NCBI RefSeq assembly: GCF_003054225.1
Contig: NZ_QBKQ01000002.1
Span: 124,001 to 188,000, forward strand
Reading direction: 5' to 3'
Origin: Christiangramia gaetbulicola
Lineage (GTDB): Bacteria; Bacteroidota; Bacteroidia; Flavobacteriales; Flavobacteriaceae
DNA length: 64,000 nt
This document shows, in pieces, positions 15,081-23,992 of this stretch; within the stretch, counting starts at the first letter, position 1, and each line of letters begins with the position of its first letter. Both the position numbers and the translations under genes were made by a program. The notes under the pieces are model-generated. The model worked only from the letters and a program-made list of their open reading frames with translations. It was not told where the DNA came from and searched no databases.

Positions 15081-16964
15081 ATGTTGATCTATTTGCTCAA
15101 ATCGGGATTATGCTTGCTGATATTATTCAGCTTCTATAAGCTTTTTCTGGAAAACGAGAATTTTCATAAGATCAAACGATTCTATTTATTGCTGGCACTG
15201 TTAATTTCATTCGTTTTACCTCTAATCACCTTCACCTATGAAGTTGAAGTACCCTTAACTCCTTCCGCCGAAGGTTTTCAAACATTAGAAATCAGTCCTC
15301 AGGAACCGGAAACCACATTGATCAACTGGCAATTTGTTTTATATGTTGTAATGGGGATTTACCTGGCCGGTTTTATATTCTTTAGCATTCGATTTTTTAG
15401 AAATTTGCGATCTCTTTTAAAGGAAGCGAGCAGTAATGAACGTCTTACAGAGTTTAATTATATCTATATCTTACTCGGGAAGAAACTGGATCCACATTCA
15501 TTTTTCAATTATATATTCCTGAATAAAACCGAATTTATAAACGATAAAATTTCTAAAGCGGTTATTGAGCATGAAAAAGCTCATGTAGATCAAAAACATT
15601 CGCTAGACCTTGTTTTAATTGAAGTTCTTCAGATCATCTTCTGGTTTAATCCATTGTTCTACTGGATAAAAAGATCCATAAAACTGAATCATGAATTTCT
15701 TGCAGACAGGGAGGTTCTTTCAAAAGATTTTAATGCTTTGGAGTATTCCAATATTCTATTTAATTACAGTTCGGGCTATCATCACAATTCATTATCAAGC
15801 CCTATAAATCATTCATTAATCAAAAAACGAATTATTATGATCACCAAAGATTTTTCTATCAAAAAGCTTCTAACCAGAGCTGGACTTTTTTTACCTGTAC
15901 TAGGTTGCTGTATTTTCTTTTTCAATAATGAAATAGTAGCGAAAACAGTATATACTACTAATAACCCTGAGATTACCGAATTACCATTTGCGCAGGAAAA
16001 AAATCCTGTTGAAGACATTGATAAACTTGTTTTACAGCAACCAGATCTTAAGATCAGAATTGAAGGCGAGAAGGTATGGGTGAATGGAAAGAGCGTAAAA
16101 CCAGAAAGTTTTGCTGCGGAAATCGACGCTTTAACATCCAAACTTAAAGAGGAAGAGCTAGAAGACATTAGTATTCATATGAAGACCAAAAATGTCAATG
16201 ATGGTTTTATGGAAAATCTGAATAAAGAATTTGCAAAGACCAGGCTGGCTAAGATTACCGGCAGAAGTATTTTGCCTCCACCGCCTCCTTTACCTCCATC
16301 TCCCGAGGCAGTTCGAGAAATTCCTTCTCCGCCACCACCTCCTGCACCGCCTCATCCAAAACATGAACAGATTATTGAGGAAGGGCCTGATTCTTCGGAG
16401 AGAATGGAAATGCGTCATAGGGAACATTCAGCAAGAATAGAAGCTGAAAGGGCAAGATTGGAAAGAGAAAAAGAAATTCTTCGTTCTGAAAAGATCAGGA
16501 TCAGGGAAATGGAAAGGAAATTACAGGAGGACCAAAGGCTTTCTGAGGCTGAAAAAGAACGATTATTACGTGACCAGGCCAGGGAAATAGAGCGCATGGA
16601 GAAAATTGGATTAAGAATGGAGAAAAGACAGATAGAGCTTGAAAAGAGGCAGGAAGAGATGGAGCGAAGACAGAAGGAAGCTCAAAAAAGACAACAGAAA
16701 ACGTCTTCAGAATCATCTCCTGCGGTAAAAGGAAACTCTCAGGTTCTTAGTGAAAATGTAAAAAATGAGCATGGCCTGGTTGTTAAGACCGTTGTAAGTA
16801 AAGAGAATTCAATCGAGAAGTATTCAAGGGACGCTGTTTATTATTTAAATGATGAACAAATAAGTTATCAGAAGGCTATGAAAATTATAAAAGAAGGCAG
16901 CGCTAAACAGGTTGACATAAGGAAAATTTCTGAAAATATCGATGCGGTCAAAATTTATATATAA
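15081..16964 (+). CDS. M56 (BlaR1-like) membrane peptidase with proline-rich and coiled-coil domain
   Basis: A 627-residue membrane metallopeptidase that likely inactivates the adjacent repressor on receiving a signal. Transmembrane helices lie near residues 3-22, 34-53, 84-105 and 268-290; the zinc motif HEKAH is at about 164-168 on the cytosolic loop. There is no penicillin-binding sensor domain. Instead the periplasmic part has a proline-rich segment (about 396-430, PPPPPLPPSP) and a long charged coiled coil rich in Glu, Arg and Lys (about 440-540), then a short folded tail. Such M56 proteins are frequent in Bacteroidota and what they sense is not known. Confidence 0.88.
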   Translation: MLIYLLKSGLCLLILFSFYKLFLENENFHKIKRFYLLLALLISFVLPLITFTYEVEVPLTPSAEGFQTLEISPQEPETTLINWQFVLYVVMGIYLAGFIFFSIRFFRNLRSLLKEASSNERLTEFNYIYILLGKKLDPHSFFNYIFLNKTEFINDKISKAVIEHEKAHVDQKHSLDLVLIEVLQIIFWFNPLFYWIKRSIKLNHEFLADREVLSKDFNALEYSNILFNYSSGYHHNSLSSPINHSLIKKRIIMITKDFSIKKLLTRAGLFLPVLGCCIFFFNNEIVAKTVYTTNNPEITELPFAQEKNPVEDIDKLVLQQPDLKIRIEGEKVWVNGKSVKPESFAAEIDALTSKLKEEELEDISIHMKTKNVNDGFMENLNKEFAKTRLAKITGRSILPPPPPLPPSPEAVREIPSPPPPPAPPHPKHEQIIEEGPDSSERMEMRHREHSARIEAERARLEREKEILRSEKIRIREMERKLQEDQRLSEAEKERLLRDQAREIERMEKIGLRMEKRQIELEKRQEEMERRQKEAQKRQQKTSSESSPAVKGNSQVLSENVKNEHGLVVKTVVSKENSIEKYSRDAVYYLNDEQISYQKAMKIIKEGSAKQVDIRKISENIDAVKIYI

Positions 16965-16985
16965 CCAGAATTAAAGAAAGTTTGA

Positions 16986-17012
16986 GAGCCGGGAATTCCC
17001 GGCTTCTTTTTT
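16986..17012 (+). terminator. Terminator after the M56 gene
   Basis: AGCCGGGAATTCCCGGCT is a perfect hairpin followed by TCTTTTTTT, 22 bases past the M56 stop. Confidence 0.85.
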
Positions 17013-17107
17013 TAAAGTATCAGAAATGTTGATATTTAAAGGATTTCGAAGAGGGTTAAAGCTTTAATAAACTTGTAAAAAGCTTTTAACTTTTATATTT
17101 AAAAACA

Positions 17108-17115
17108 TACTTTTG
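17108..17115 (+). promoter_or_regulatory. -7 promoter element of sucD
   Basis: TACTTTTG 24 bases upstream of the sucD ATG at 17140, matching TAnnTTTG. sucD thus appears to be transcribed on its own. Confidence 0.55.
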
Positions 17116-17139
17116 TAATCCAAAATTCAAAAGACACTT

Positions 17140-18015
17140 ATGAGCGTTTTAGTAAATAAAAATTCTAAAGTAATCGTGCAGGGGTTTACTGGAAGTGAAG
17201 GAACTTTCCATGCCGAGCAGATGATAGAATATGGTACGAATGTAGTTGGTGGTGTAACTCCGGGTAAAGGAGGACAGAAACACCTTAACAAACCGGTTTT
17301 TAACACTGTATCTGATGCAGTTGAGCAAACCGGAGCAGATGTATCGATCATTTTTGTACCGCCGGCATTTGCTGCTGACGCGATTATGGAAGCTGCTGAT
17401 GCAGGTATTAAGGTTATAATCACAATTACTGAAGGTATACCAGTTTCTGATATGGTTAAGGCTTCAGATTATATTAAAGATCGCGACTGTAGATTGATAG
17501 GTCCTAACTGTCCTGGTGTTATTACTCCTGGTGAAGCGAAAGTTGGTATTATGCCAGGTTTTGTATTCAAAAAAGGAAAAGTAGGTATCGTTTCTAAGTC
17601 TGGTACTCTTACTTACGAAGCAGCAGATCAGGTTGTAAAACAGGGTCTTGGAATTACTACTGCTATTGGTATTGGTGGAGATCCAATTATTGGAACTACT
17701 ACTAAAGAGGCTGTTGAATTATTGATGAATGATGATGAGACCGAATGTATCGTAATGATCGGAGAGATCGGTGGTCAGCTAGAGGCAGATGCAGCTCAAT
17801 GGGTAAAGGAAAATGGTAACAGAAAGCCAGTTGTTGGATTTATCGCTGGTGAAACTGCTCCTGCAGGACGTACCATGGGACACGCTGGTGCAATCGTAGG
17901 TGGAAGTGAAGATACCGCTCAGGCTAAGAAAAAGATTCTTAGAGATAACGGAATTCACGTTGTGGATTCTCCTGCGGAAATAGGAATGAAAGTAGCTGAA
18001 GTTCTTAAATCTTAA
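17140..18015 (+). CDS. sucD: Succinyl-CoA synthetase alpha subunit
   Basis: A 291-residue SucD of the TCA cycle, converting succinyl-CoA to succinate with nucleotide phosphorylation. The N-terminal CoA-binding domain has [30 protein letters not shown] is the family signature and the phosphorylated His is in [13 protein letters not shown]. Normal length. The beta subunit SucC is not in the window, as is usual in Bacteroidota. Confidence 0.97.
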   Translation: MSVLVNKNSKVIVQGFTGSEGTFHAEQMIEYGTNVVGGVTPGKGGQKHLNKPVFNTVSDAVEQTGADVSIIFVPPAFAADAIMEAADAGIKVIITITEGIPVSDMVKASDYIKDRDCRLIGPNCPGVITPGEAKVGIMPGFVFKKGKVGIVSKSGTLTYEAADQVVKQGLGITTAIGIGGDPIIGTTTKEAVELLMNDDETECIVMIGEIGGQLEADAAQWVKENGNRKPVVGFIAGETAPAGRTMGHAGAIVGGSEDTAQAKKKILRDNGIHVVDSPAEIGMKVAEVLKS

Positions 18016-18038
18016 GAATTTTTCAGATCAAATTATAT

Positions 18039-18075
18039 AATCCCTCTTTTACCTGGTAAGAGAGGGATTTTTTTT
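18039..18075 (+). terminator. Terminator after sucD
   Basis: AATCCCTCT (18039-18047) pairs with AGAGGGATT (18061-18069), followed by a T run. Confidence 0.85.
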
Positions 18076-18083
18076 GCAGTTAT

Positions 18084-18944
18084 TTAATCGTGAAGGCCTT
18101 TTTCACGCAGGAAACCCAGTAATTCTTCCGGGTAGTCGGTTTGGATCATATCTACTTTTTTGATGTAAATAAGTTTTTCAAAGCCGTTATCGCCTGCTTT
18201 CTCCATTTTATCGTATTTCCGAAGAGCATTTACCCATATATCAAGTTCCTTTTTTTCTAATTGGTGTATTCTGTAATTGGAGTAAGGCCTGTGATAAACT
18301 TGGATGATATCCAAGAATTCATGGTCTATGATTTTATTGATTTTTAACCAGCTGAAAGCTACCGGCATAATTCTTATCTCGGGATTTAATTTGTAAAGCT
18401 CAGGAATAAGGTCCAGGTCATTTAAAGTAACGATAACCCATTTTTCCATTTCGTATTTGGCAATAAGATCATAAGCTCTTTTGAGGGCTTTCAGGTCGTC
18501 CAGTTTATAATCCAGATTTAGAATAATCCTGTTTTTTGCCACTTGAAGAGCCTGTTCCAAGCTGGGAATGGTATATTCCGTAGTTTCATCCCCAAATAAT
18601 AATGGGTAATTTTTGAGCTCCTCATTATCCAGGTCAGCAATCTTTATATTGTTATTGGTGGTCCTTTGTAAACTAGCATCATGCATAAGCACAGGAACCT
18701 TGTCTTTAGTTTCCCTGATATCGATTTCTACGATATCTATACCTTTTCTTATACATTCTTCTATGGCAGGAATGGAGTTTTCTGGATATAGGGAATGAAT
18801 GCCACGGTGAGCGGCTACTAGGATCTTATCTGTAGGATTATATAGATTTGCTCTTTTGGGATAGTCCAGTTCTCCAGATCCCGATACTGTAAAAAGCATA
18901 AGCATCAGGGAAAAACTTAGCGGTATGAGACTGCTTTTGAACAT
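18084..18944 (-). CDS. Glycerophosphodiester phosphodiesterase, secreted
   Basis: A 286-residue GDPD-fold enzyme that hydrolyses glycerophosphodiesters to glycerol 3-phosphate and an alcohol. An N-terminal hydrophobic segment (about residues 4-22) looks like a signal peptide, so it is probably periplasmic. Motifs: AAHRGIHSLYPENS with the first catalytic His, EIDIRETKD with metal ligands, and LMHDASLQRTT with the second His. Length is typical. Monocistronic, convergent with sucD. It could act on phospholipid head groups or teichoic-like debris taken from outside. Confidence 0.9.
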   Translation of the reverse strand: MFKSSLIPLSFSLMLMLFTVSGSGELDYPKRANLYNPTDKILVAAHRGIHSLYPENSIPAIEECIRKGIDIVEIDIRETKDKVPVLMHDASLQRTTNNNIKIADLDNEELKNYPLLFGDETTEYTIPSLEQALQVAKNRIILNLDYKLDDLKALKRAYDLIAKYEMEKWVIVTLNDLDLIPELYKLNPEIRIMPVAFSWLKINKIIDHEFLDIIQVYHRPYSNYRIHQLEKKELDIWVNALRKYDKMEKAGDNGFEKLIYIKKVDMIQTDYPEELLGFLREKGLHD

Positions 18945-19175
18945 CCTGTGTAAGTATTGGAAACTTCATTAAGAATAAATGTAACTAACTAAAAATAAGA
19001 ATTTTATAAACTATTTACTAATTGAAATAGTGATTAACAATAATAAAGAGGGAAATTGTTAATCGTCTGGTATTGGATATTTCAATTATCCTTTTTCAGT
19101 TTTCGAATGAAAGGCACAAACAGGGTTCAGATTAATCTTCAAATGAAAAACTATTCAATCCAAAATAGCTTTTGT

Positions 19176-19183
19176 TATATTTG
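19176..19183 (+). promoter_or_regulatory. -7 promoter element of fabG
   Basis: TATATTTG 28 bases before the fabG ATG. The rest of the 267-base gap 18945-19211 is AT-rich and shows nothing else. Confidence 0.5.
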
Positions 19184-19211
19184 GACAGAGAATTAACCAA
19201 GATCATTTAAT

Positions 19212-19958
19212 ATGAAATTATTAGAAGGAAAAAATGCTATAATTACAGGCGGTAGCCGTGGAATAGGAAAGGGGATCGCTCAGGTATTTGCTCAACATGG
19301 AGCTAATGTCGCTTTCACTTATAATTCATCATCTCAATCTGCTGAAGAGCTTGCGAAAGAACTGGAGGCTCATGGCGTAAAAGCTAAGGCATATCAGTCT
19401 AATGCTGCAAGTTTCAAGGAATCTCAGGAATTGGTAGACAATGTGGTTGAAGATTTTGGTTCTATAGATATCGTGGTTAATAATGCCGGTATCACCAAGG
19501 ATAATCTGCTTATGAGAATGAGTGAAGAGGATTTCGATAAGGTGATCGAAGTTAACCTAAAGTCTATCTTCAATATGACCAAAGCTGTTCAACGTACCAT
19601 GTTGAAGCAACGTAGCGGAAGTATTATCAATATGAGTTCTGTAGTTGGAGTTACCGGAAATGCCGGTCAGGCTAACTATGCGGCTTCAAAGGCAGGAATT
19701 ATCGGTTTTTCTAAATCTATGGCCCAGGAATTAGGTTCACGTAATATTCGTACCAATGTAATTGCTCCTGGTTTTATTGAAACTGAAATGACCGAAAAGC
19801 TTGATGAAAAAACTGTTCAGGGCTGGAGAGATGCCATTCCTTTGAAGAGAGGTGGAAAACCTGAGGATATTGCCAATGCCTGTGTTTATCTTGGTAGCGA
19901 TCTTAGTTCTTATGTTACCGGGCAGGTGATACACGTAGACGGAGGTATGCATACCTAA
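19212..19958 (+). CDS. fabG: 3-oxoacyl-ACP reductase
   Basis: A 248-residue classical short-chain dehydrogenase. TGGSRGIGKGIA is the NADP-binding loop, NNAGIT the structural motif, and Ser (INMSSVVG) with YAASKAG the catalytic Ser-Tyr-Lys set; the end VTGQVIHVDGGM matches FabG closely. It reduces 3-oxoacyl-ACP in fatty acid elongation. It is alone rather than in a fab operon, as often in Bacteroidota, so a role in another reduction cannot be excluded but the match is strong. Confidence 0.93.
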   Translation: MKLLEGKNAIITGGSRGIGKGIAQVFAQHGANVAFTYNSSSQSAEELAKELEAHGVKAKAYQSNAASFKESQELVDNVVEDFGSIDIVVNNAGITKDNLLMRMSEEDFDKVIEVNLKSIFNMTKAVQRTMLKQRSGSIINMSSVVGVTGNAGQANYAASKAGIIGFSKSMAQELGSRNIRTNVIAPGFIETEMTEKLDEKTVQGWRDAIPLKRGGKPEDIANACVYLGSDLSSYVTGQVIHVDGGMHT

Positions 19959-20028
19959 ATCCCGTCTTTTTGGTTAGAATGTGAAATATTGCATTTAATT
20001 GTTAACTTCACGATTCTAACTATTTTCA

Positions 20029-22062
20029 ATGGATACAAGTACGATCTTATATATAACCCTGGCACTCTTTGCAGCGCTGGGGTTTTCTTTTTTTCAGTAC
20101 TTATACAAAAAGCCTCATAGAAGCAGGAAAGATTATATCTTCTTTTCCTTGAGAGCGCTTGCGGTTTTCCTGGTGCTTTTAATATTGATCAATCCTAAGA
20201 TCACATCGGTAGATTACGAAATAGATAAGACTGAATTGATCCTGCTCACAGATAATTCCCAATCTATTTCCTATCTGAATGAAAGAGACAGGATCCGCGA
20301 TATTTCTGAATCCATAGCAGCCAACGATAGGATCAATAGTAACTTTGAAGTGAACCGACTTTATTTCGGGGATCGGGTGGCCTTAAATGATTCATTGAAC
20401 TTTTCAGCAGCCCAAACAGATATATATGCTGCTTTGACTGAAACCGAAGATACTTTTTCAAACAGGAATTCTGTGGTTATTCTATTGTCTGATGGAAATC
20501 AGAGCCTGGGCAGGGATTTCAGATATTATAAAAAGGGGACGGGAACTGATATTTTCCCGGTAATAATTGGAGATACCACAAGATATAAGGACCTAAGTAT
20601 TGAAAGGATCAATGTTAACAGGTATGCTTTTCTAAATAACCGGTTTCCAGTGGAGGTCTTTCTTAATTATTCCGGAAGCGAAGAAATTGAAGCAAATTTT
20701 AATATCAGGTCTGGTGAAACAGTGGTTTATAAGCAAAGCCTGAAGTTTTCGAAGGATTCACAATCGGCCGTGGTAAGAACTGAGCTACCTGTAAATTCCC
20801 TGGGCATTAAAACTTATACTGTCGAGATTGAAAAACTTTCAGCTGAAAAGAATGTCGTGAACAATGAACAGAAATTTGCCATTGAGGTAATCGATGAGCG
20901 TACCTCTGTTCTTATATTAAGTGACATTTCCCACCCAGACCTGGGAGCCTTACAGAAAGCAATAGCGAGCAATCAGCAGCGATCTGTTGATATTAAGTAT
21001 TTATCAGATAAAAATTTTAAATTATCAGATTATCAACTGGTTATATTATATCAGGTAAACAGGAAATTTAATAATGAAATCGCTGAAATCCTGGAAAAGG
21101 ATTTAAATTATTTAATGATCACAGGCTCTAAAACCGACTGGAATTACCTAAATGCGTTAGACCTTGGATATAGTAAAAATGCGACTTCTCAGCCTCAGGA
21201 AATTTTCCCGGTCTATAATCCTGTTTTTAGTTCATTCCAATTTGAGGATATTGGTTTCAACGACTTCCCTCCACTGGTTGATAAGTTTGGGCAGCTGCAG
21301 ATAGATGAGAATAGATTTAATATCATGTTATTTCAGGAGTTGCAGGGGGTGGAAACCGGAGAGCCTTTAATGGGAGTTACCCAGGATATGCCGAAATCGG
21401 GTTTTGTGTTTGGGGAGAACATCTGGCGCTGGCGTGCTAAATCATTTCTTGATAACAGGTCTTTTGAAGAATTCGATAATTTTATTGGGAAGCTGGTTCA
21501 AAATTTGGCTTCCAAAAGATCCAGACAGCGATTAACAATAGATGCAGACAATTTCTATTATGCCAACCAGAACGTGATCATTTCTGCACAATATTTTGAT
21601 GAAAATTACCAGTTCGATTCTGGAGCTAATTTAAAGGTGACGATCAGTAATAAGGAAACTGAAGAGGATTTCACTTCAGACCTGGTGCTTAAGAATAACT
21701 TTTATCAGTTTGACGGTGGAGATCTTGAACCAGGAGAATACAACTACGATATCAACGTAAAAGGTAAAAGCATTGCCAGGTCTGGTACTTTCGGGGTGAT
21801 CGAATACAATAGCGAGCAGCAGTTCGTTTCCTCTAATCTTTCTGGAATGCAGTCTTTTGCAAATAATAATTCGGCTACACTTTATCATCCAGACATGGTC
21901 GAAGATCTCGTAAATACTTTACTTACTGATGATAAGTACAAACCCGTTCAGAAAAGCCGACAAAAAACCGTACCTTTGATAGACTGGTACTACCTACTGT
22001 TTATTTTGATTCTTGTTCTTGCCGCTGAATGGTTTTACCGAAAATATTTAGGACTAATTTAA
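20029..22062 (+). CDS. Membrane protein with VWA-like domain
   Basis: A 677-residue protein with two N-terminal transmembrane helices (about 5-25 and 38-58) and one at the C-terminus (about 650-670). Between them lies a von Willebrand A-like domain: ELILLTDNSQSIS gives the DxSxS part of the metal site and VVILLSDGNQS the later Asp. A large beta-rich region follows, ending in a Big-like repeat. The layout recalls BatA-related proteins of Bacteroidota but without an ATPase partner here. Alone between fabG and a prohibitin-like gene; function unknown, perhaps envelope assembly. Confidence 0.8.
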   Translation: MDTSTILYITLALFAALGFSFFQYLYKKPHRSRKDYIFFSLRALAVFLVLLILINPKITSVDYEIDKTELILLTDNSQSISYLNERDRIRDISESIAANDRINSNFEVNRLYFGDRVALNDSLNFSAAQTDIYAALTETEDTFSNRNSVVILLSDGNQSLGRDFRYYKKGTGTDIFPVIIGDTTRYKDLSIERINVNRYAFLNNRFPVEVFLNYSGSEEIEANFNIRSGETVVYKQSLKFSKDSQSAVVRTELPVNSLGIKTYTVEIEKLSAEKNVVNNEQKFAIEVIDERTSVLILSDISHPDLGALQKAIASNQQRSVDIKYLSDKNFKLSDYQLVILYQVNRKFNNEIAEILEKDLNYLMITGSKTDWNYLNALDLGYSKNATSQPQEIFPVYNPVFSSFQFEDIGFNDFPPLVDKFGQLQIDENRFNIMLFQELQGVETGEPLMGVTQDMPKSGFVFGENIWRWRAKSFLDNRSFEEFDNFIGKLVQNLASKRSRQRLTIDADNFYYANQNVIISAQYFDENYQFDSGANLKVTISNKETEEDFTSDLVLKNNFYQFDGGDLEPGEYNYDINVKGKSIARSGTFGVIEYNSEQQFVSSNLSGMQSFANNNSATLYHPDMVEDLVNTLLTDDKYKPVQKSRQKTVPLIDWYYLLFILILVLAAEWFYRKYLGLI

Positions 22063-22077
22063 TTTCAATTTTTATTT

Positions 22078-22893
22078 ATGGAAAGATTACCCAAGATTGG
22101 CATACCATTATTCATTGGTATCGTCATTTTAATAATTTTTATTGCAAAAAGTACAGTTACTATCGATTCTGGTGAGGCTGGAGTTCTATACCGAACCTTT
22201 GGTGGAGGTGTAGTTACAGATAAGCCGCCATTATCTGAAGGATTTCATTTTGTAGCTCCCTGGAACAAAGTATTCGTTTATGAGGTTCGTCAACAGTCTC
22301 TGGATGAAGAAATGACTGTTCTTTCCTCAAATGGATTAGAAATATCTTTAGATGCTTCAGTTTGGTTTCAACCAGAATATGAAGTTTTAGGAAAACTACA
22401 TCAGGAGAAAGGAGAGGCTTATATTCAGCGTCTGCTTCAGCCGGCAATTCGTTCAGCAACGAGAGCGGTAGTAGGTCGTTATAATCCGGAGCAGCTTTAC
22501 GCAAGTAAAAGAGAAGCGATTCAAAAGGAGATCTTTGACGAGACAAACCTTTTACTGGAAGAACAATACGTTCAGGTGAATGAAGTTTTGGTTAGAGATG
22601 TCTCTTTGCCTTCTACTATTAAAGAGGCGATCGAAAGAAAACTTAGACAGGAGCAGGAATCCCTGGAATACGAATTTAGATTAACTAAGGCCGAACAGGA
22701 AGCTGAACGTCAGCGTATCGATGCTGAAGGTAAGGCAACTGCCAACCGTATTCTTAGTGAGTCTTTGACCGATAAAGTATTAAAAGAAAAAGGAATCCAG
22801 GCGACCGTAGAACTGGCTAAATCACCAAACGCAAAAGTGGTCGTTATTGGTTCTGGAGATGAAGGAATGCCGATAATTTTAGGTAACAACTAA
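22078..22893 (+). CDS. Prohibitin/SPFH-family membrane protein
   Basis: A 271-residue protein with one N-terminal transmembrane helix (about 7-25), an SPFH/PHB domain (VTIDSGEAGVLYRTFGGG..., LSEGFHFVAPWNKV) and a coiled-coil region rich in Glu, Gln and Arg (about 180-225). It should form large membrane ring assemblies that hold or protect proteases such as FtsH. It begins 15 bases after the VWA protein, so the two are probably cotranscribed. The his operon starts after it. Confidence 0.9.
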   Translation: MERLPKIGIPLFIGIVILIIFIAKSTVTIDSGEAGVLYRTFGGGVVTDKPPLSEGFHFVAPWNKVFVYEVRQQSLDEEMTVLSSNGLEISLDASVWFQPEYEVLGKLHQEKGEAYIQRLLQPAIRSATRAVVGRYNPEQLYASKREAIQKEIFDETNLLLEEQYVQVNEVLVRDVSLPSTIKEAIERKLRQEQESLEYEFRLTKAEQEAERQRIDAEGKATANRILSESLTDKVLKEKGIQATVELAKSPNAKVVVIGSGDEGMPIILGNN

Positions 22894-22944
22894 TAAACAA
22901 ATCTTAAAAATTAATTTTCAGGTTTTATTTCTGATTATTTTATT

Positions 22945-22952
22945 TAGATTTG
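22945..22952 (+). promoter_or_regulatory. -7 promoter element of the his operon
   Basis: TAGATTTG fits TAnnTTTG and ends eight bases before the leader-peptide ATG at 22961, so the leader peptide would be translated from the very 5' end of the mRNA. Confidence 0.6.
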
Positions 22953-22960
22953 AACTCACA

Positions 22961-23017
22961 ATGAGAAACTATACAGTACATCACCATCATTTTTCTTTCC
23001 ACGCTCAGGCGAGGTGA
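22961..23017 (+). CDS. hisL: His operon leader peptide (18 aa, HHHH)
   Basis: ATG at 22961 opens an 18-codon frame ending TGA at 23017: MRNYTVHHHHFSFHAQAR. Five of eighteen residues are His, four in a row, directly upstream of a terminator and hisG. This is the classic layout of transcription attenuation: with little charged tRNA-His the ribosome stalls at the His codons and the antiterminator forms. The name hisL is used by function; the sequence is not the enterobacterial one. Confidence 0.88.
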   Translation: MRNYTVHHHHFSFHAQAR

Positions 23018-23019
23018 AT

Positions 23020-23082
23020 ATGATATGTTGTAACTTTAACTAAAATATCATAACCCGTTTGAGCAATCAAGCGGGTTTTTTT
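23020..23082 (+). terminator. Attenuator of the his operon
   Basis: AACCCGTTTGA (23052-23062) pairs with TCAAGCGGGTT (23067-23077, one mismatch pair region) and is followed by a T run, forming a terminator 26 bases before hisG. Upstream ATGATAT (23020-23026) pairs with ATATCAT (23045-23051). GCTCA inside the leader peptide (23003-23007) can instead pair with TGAGC (23060-23064) in the terminator stem, a candidate antiterminator contact. Confidence 0.8.
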
Positions 23083-23107
23083 ATTTCTAATACTACCAAA
23101 CAAAATC

Positions 23108-23971
23108 ATGAGTAAAGAAAAGTTAAGAATAGCAGTTCAGAAATCGGGTCGATTATTCGAAGACTCCATAGGAATCTTAAAAGATGCCGGGATATCTATA
23201 GATAACGGAAAGGAACAGCTTAAAGCATCTTCAAGGAATTTCCCATTAGAAGTAATGTATCTTAGGAATGGGGACATCCCGCAATATCTTAGAGATGGAG
23301 TGGTAGATGTAGCTATCATTGGCGAAAATGTTCTAATCGAAAAAGGTCAGGATATAATTCGCGGAGAAAAGCTTGGTTTTTCAAAATGTCGCGTTTCCCT
23401 GGCCGTACCAAAATCTTTCAATTACAATAGCATTAAGGATCTGGACGGTCTAAAGATTGCGACGTCATATCCCAATACGGTAAATGAGTTTTTAAAAGAG
23501 AAAGGAATTTCTGCCGATCTGCATATTATTAATGGATCTGTAGAGATTGCTCCAAATATTGGTCTTGCCGATGCTATTTGCGATATAGTTTCCAGCGGAA
23601 GCACATTATTTAAGAATGGCCTGAAAGAAGTAGAAGTTATGCTGAAGAGTGAAGCAGTATTAGCTATTTCACCTGAAATTTCTGAAGAAAGAAAGAAGAT
23701 CCTGGAGAAGCTGCAATTCAGAATGAAGTCTGTATTGAATGCAAGGACTTCTAAATACATTCTTATGAACGTTCCTAATGAGAAGCTGGAGGATGTAATA
23801 AAATTATTACCGGGAATGAGAAGCCCTACGGTTTTACCTTTAGCGGAAGAAGGCTGGAGTTCTGTACACACCGTGATCAATGAAGAGCGTTTCTGGGAAG
23901 TTCTGGATGAACTTAGAAATTTTGGAGCTGAAGGAATCCTGGTAGCGCCAATTGAAAAAATGGTAATTTAA
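23108..23971 (+). CDS. hisG: ATP phosphoribosyltransferase (long form)
   Basis: A 287-residue HisG, which joins ATP and PRPP in the first step of histidine synthesis. KLRIAVQKSGRL opens the catalytic domain; EIAPNIGLADAICDIVSSGSTL is the PRPP-binding signature. The C-terminal regulatory domain (about 215-287) shows it is the long, feedback-inhibited type that does not need HisZ. First gene behind the attenuator. Confidence 0.97.
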   Translation: MSKEKLRIAVQKSGRLFEDSIGILKDAGISIDNGKEQLKASSRNFPLEVMYLRNGDIPQYLRDGVVDVAIIGENVLIEKGQDIIRGEKLGFSKCRVSLAVPKSFNYNSIKDLDGLKIATSYPNTVNEFLKEKGISADLHIINGSVEIAPNIGLADAICDIVSSGSTLFKNGLKEVEVMLKSEAVLAISPEISEERKKILEKLQFRMKSVLNARTSKYILMNVPNEKLEDVIKLLPGMRSPTVLPLAEEGWSSVHTVINEERFWEVLDELRNFGAEGILVAPIEKMVI

Positions 23972-23992
23972 TAACTGCTGAATAATAAGATT

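Noticed and set aside
23422-23880. 152-codon open frame antisense to hisG
   Set aside because: Lies wholly within a strongly conserved enzyme gene; the frame is a by-product of hisG codon usage and has no promoter or domain.
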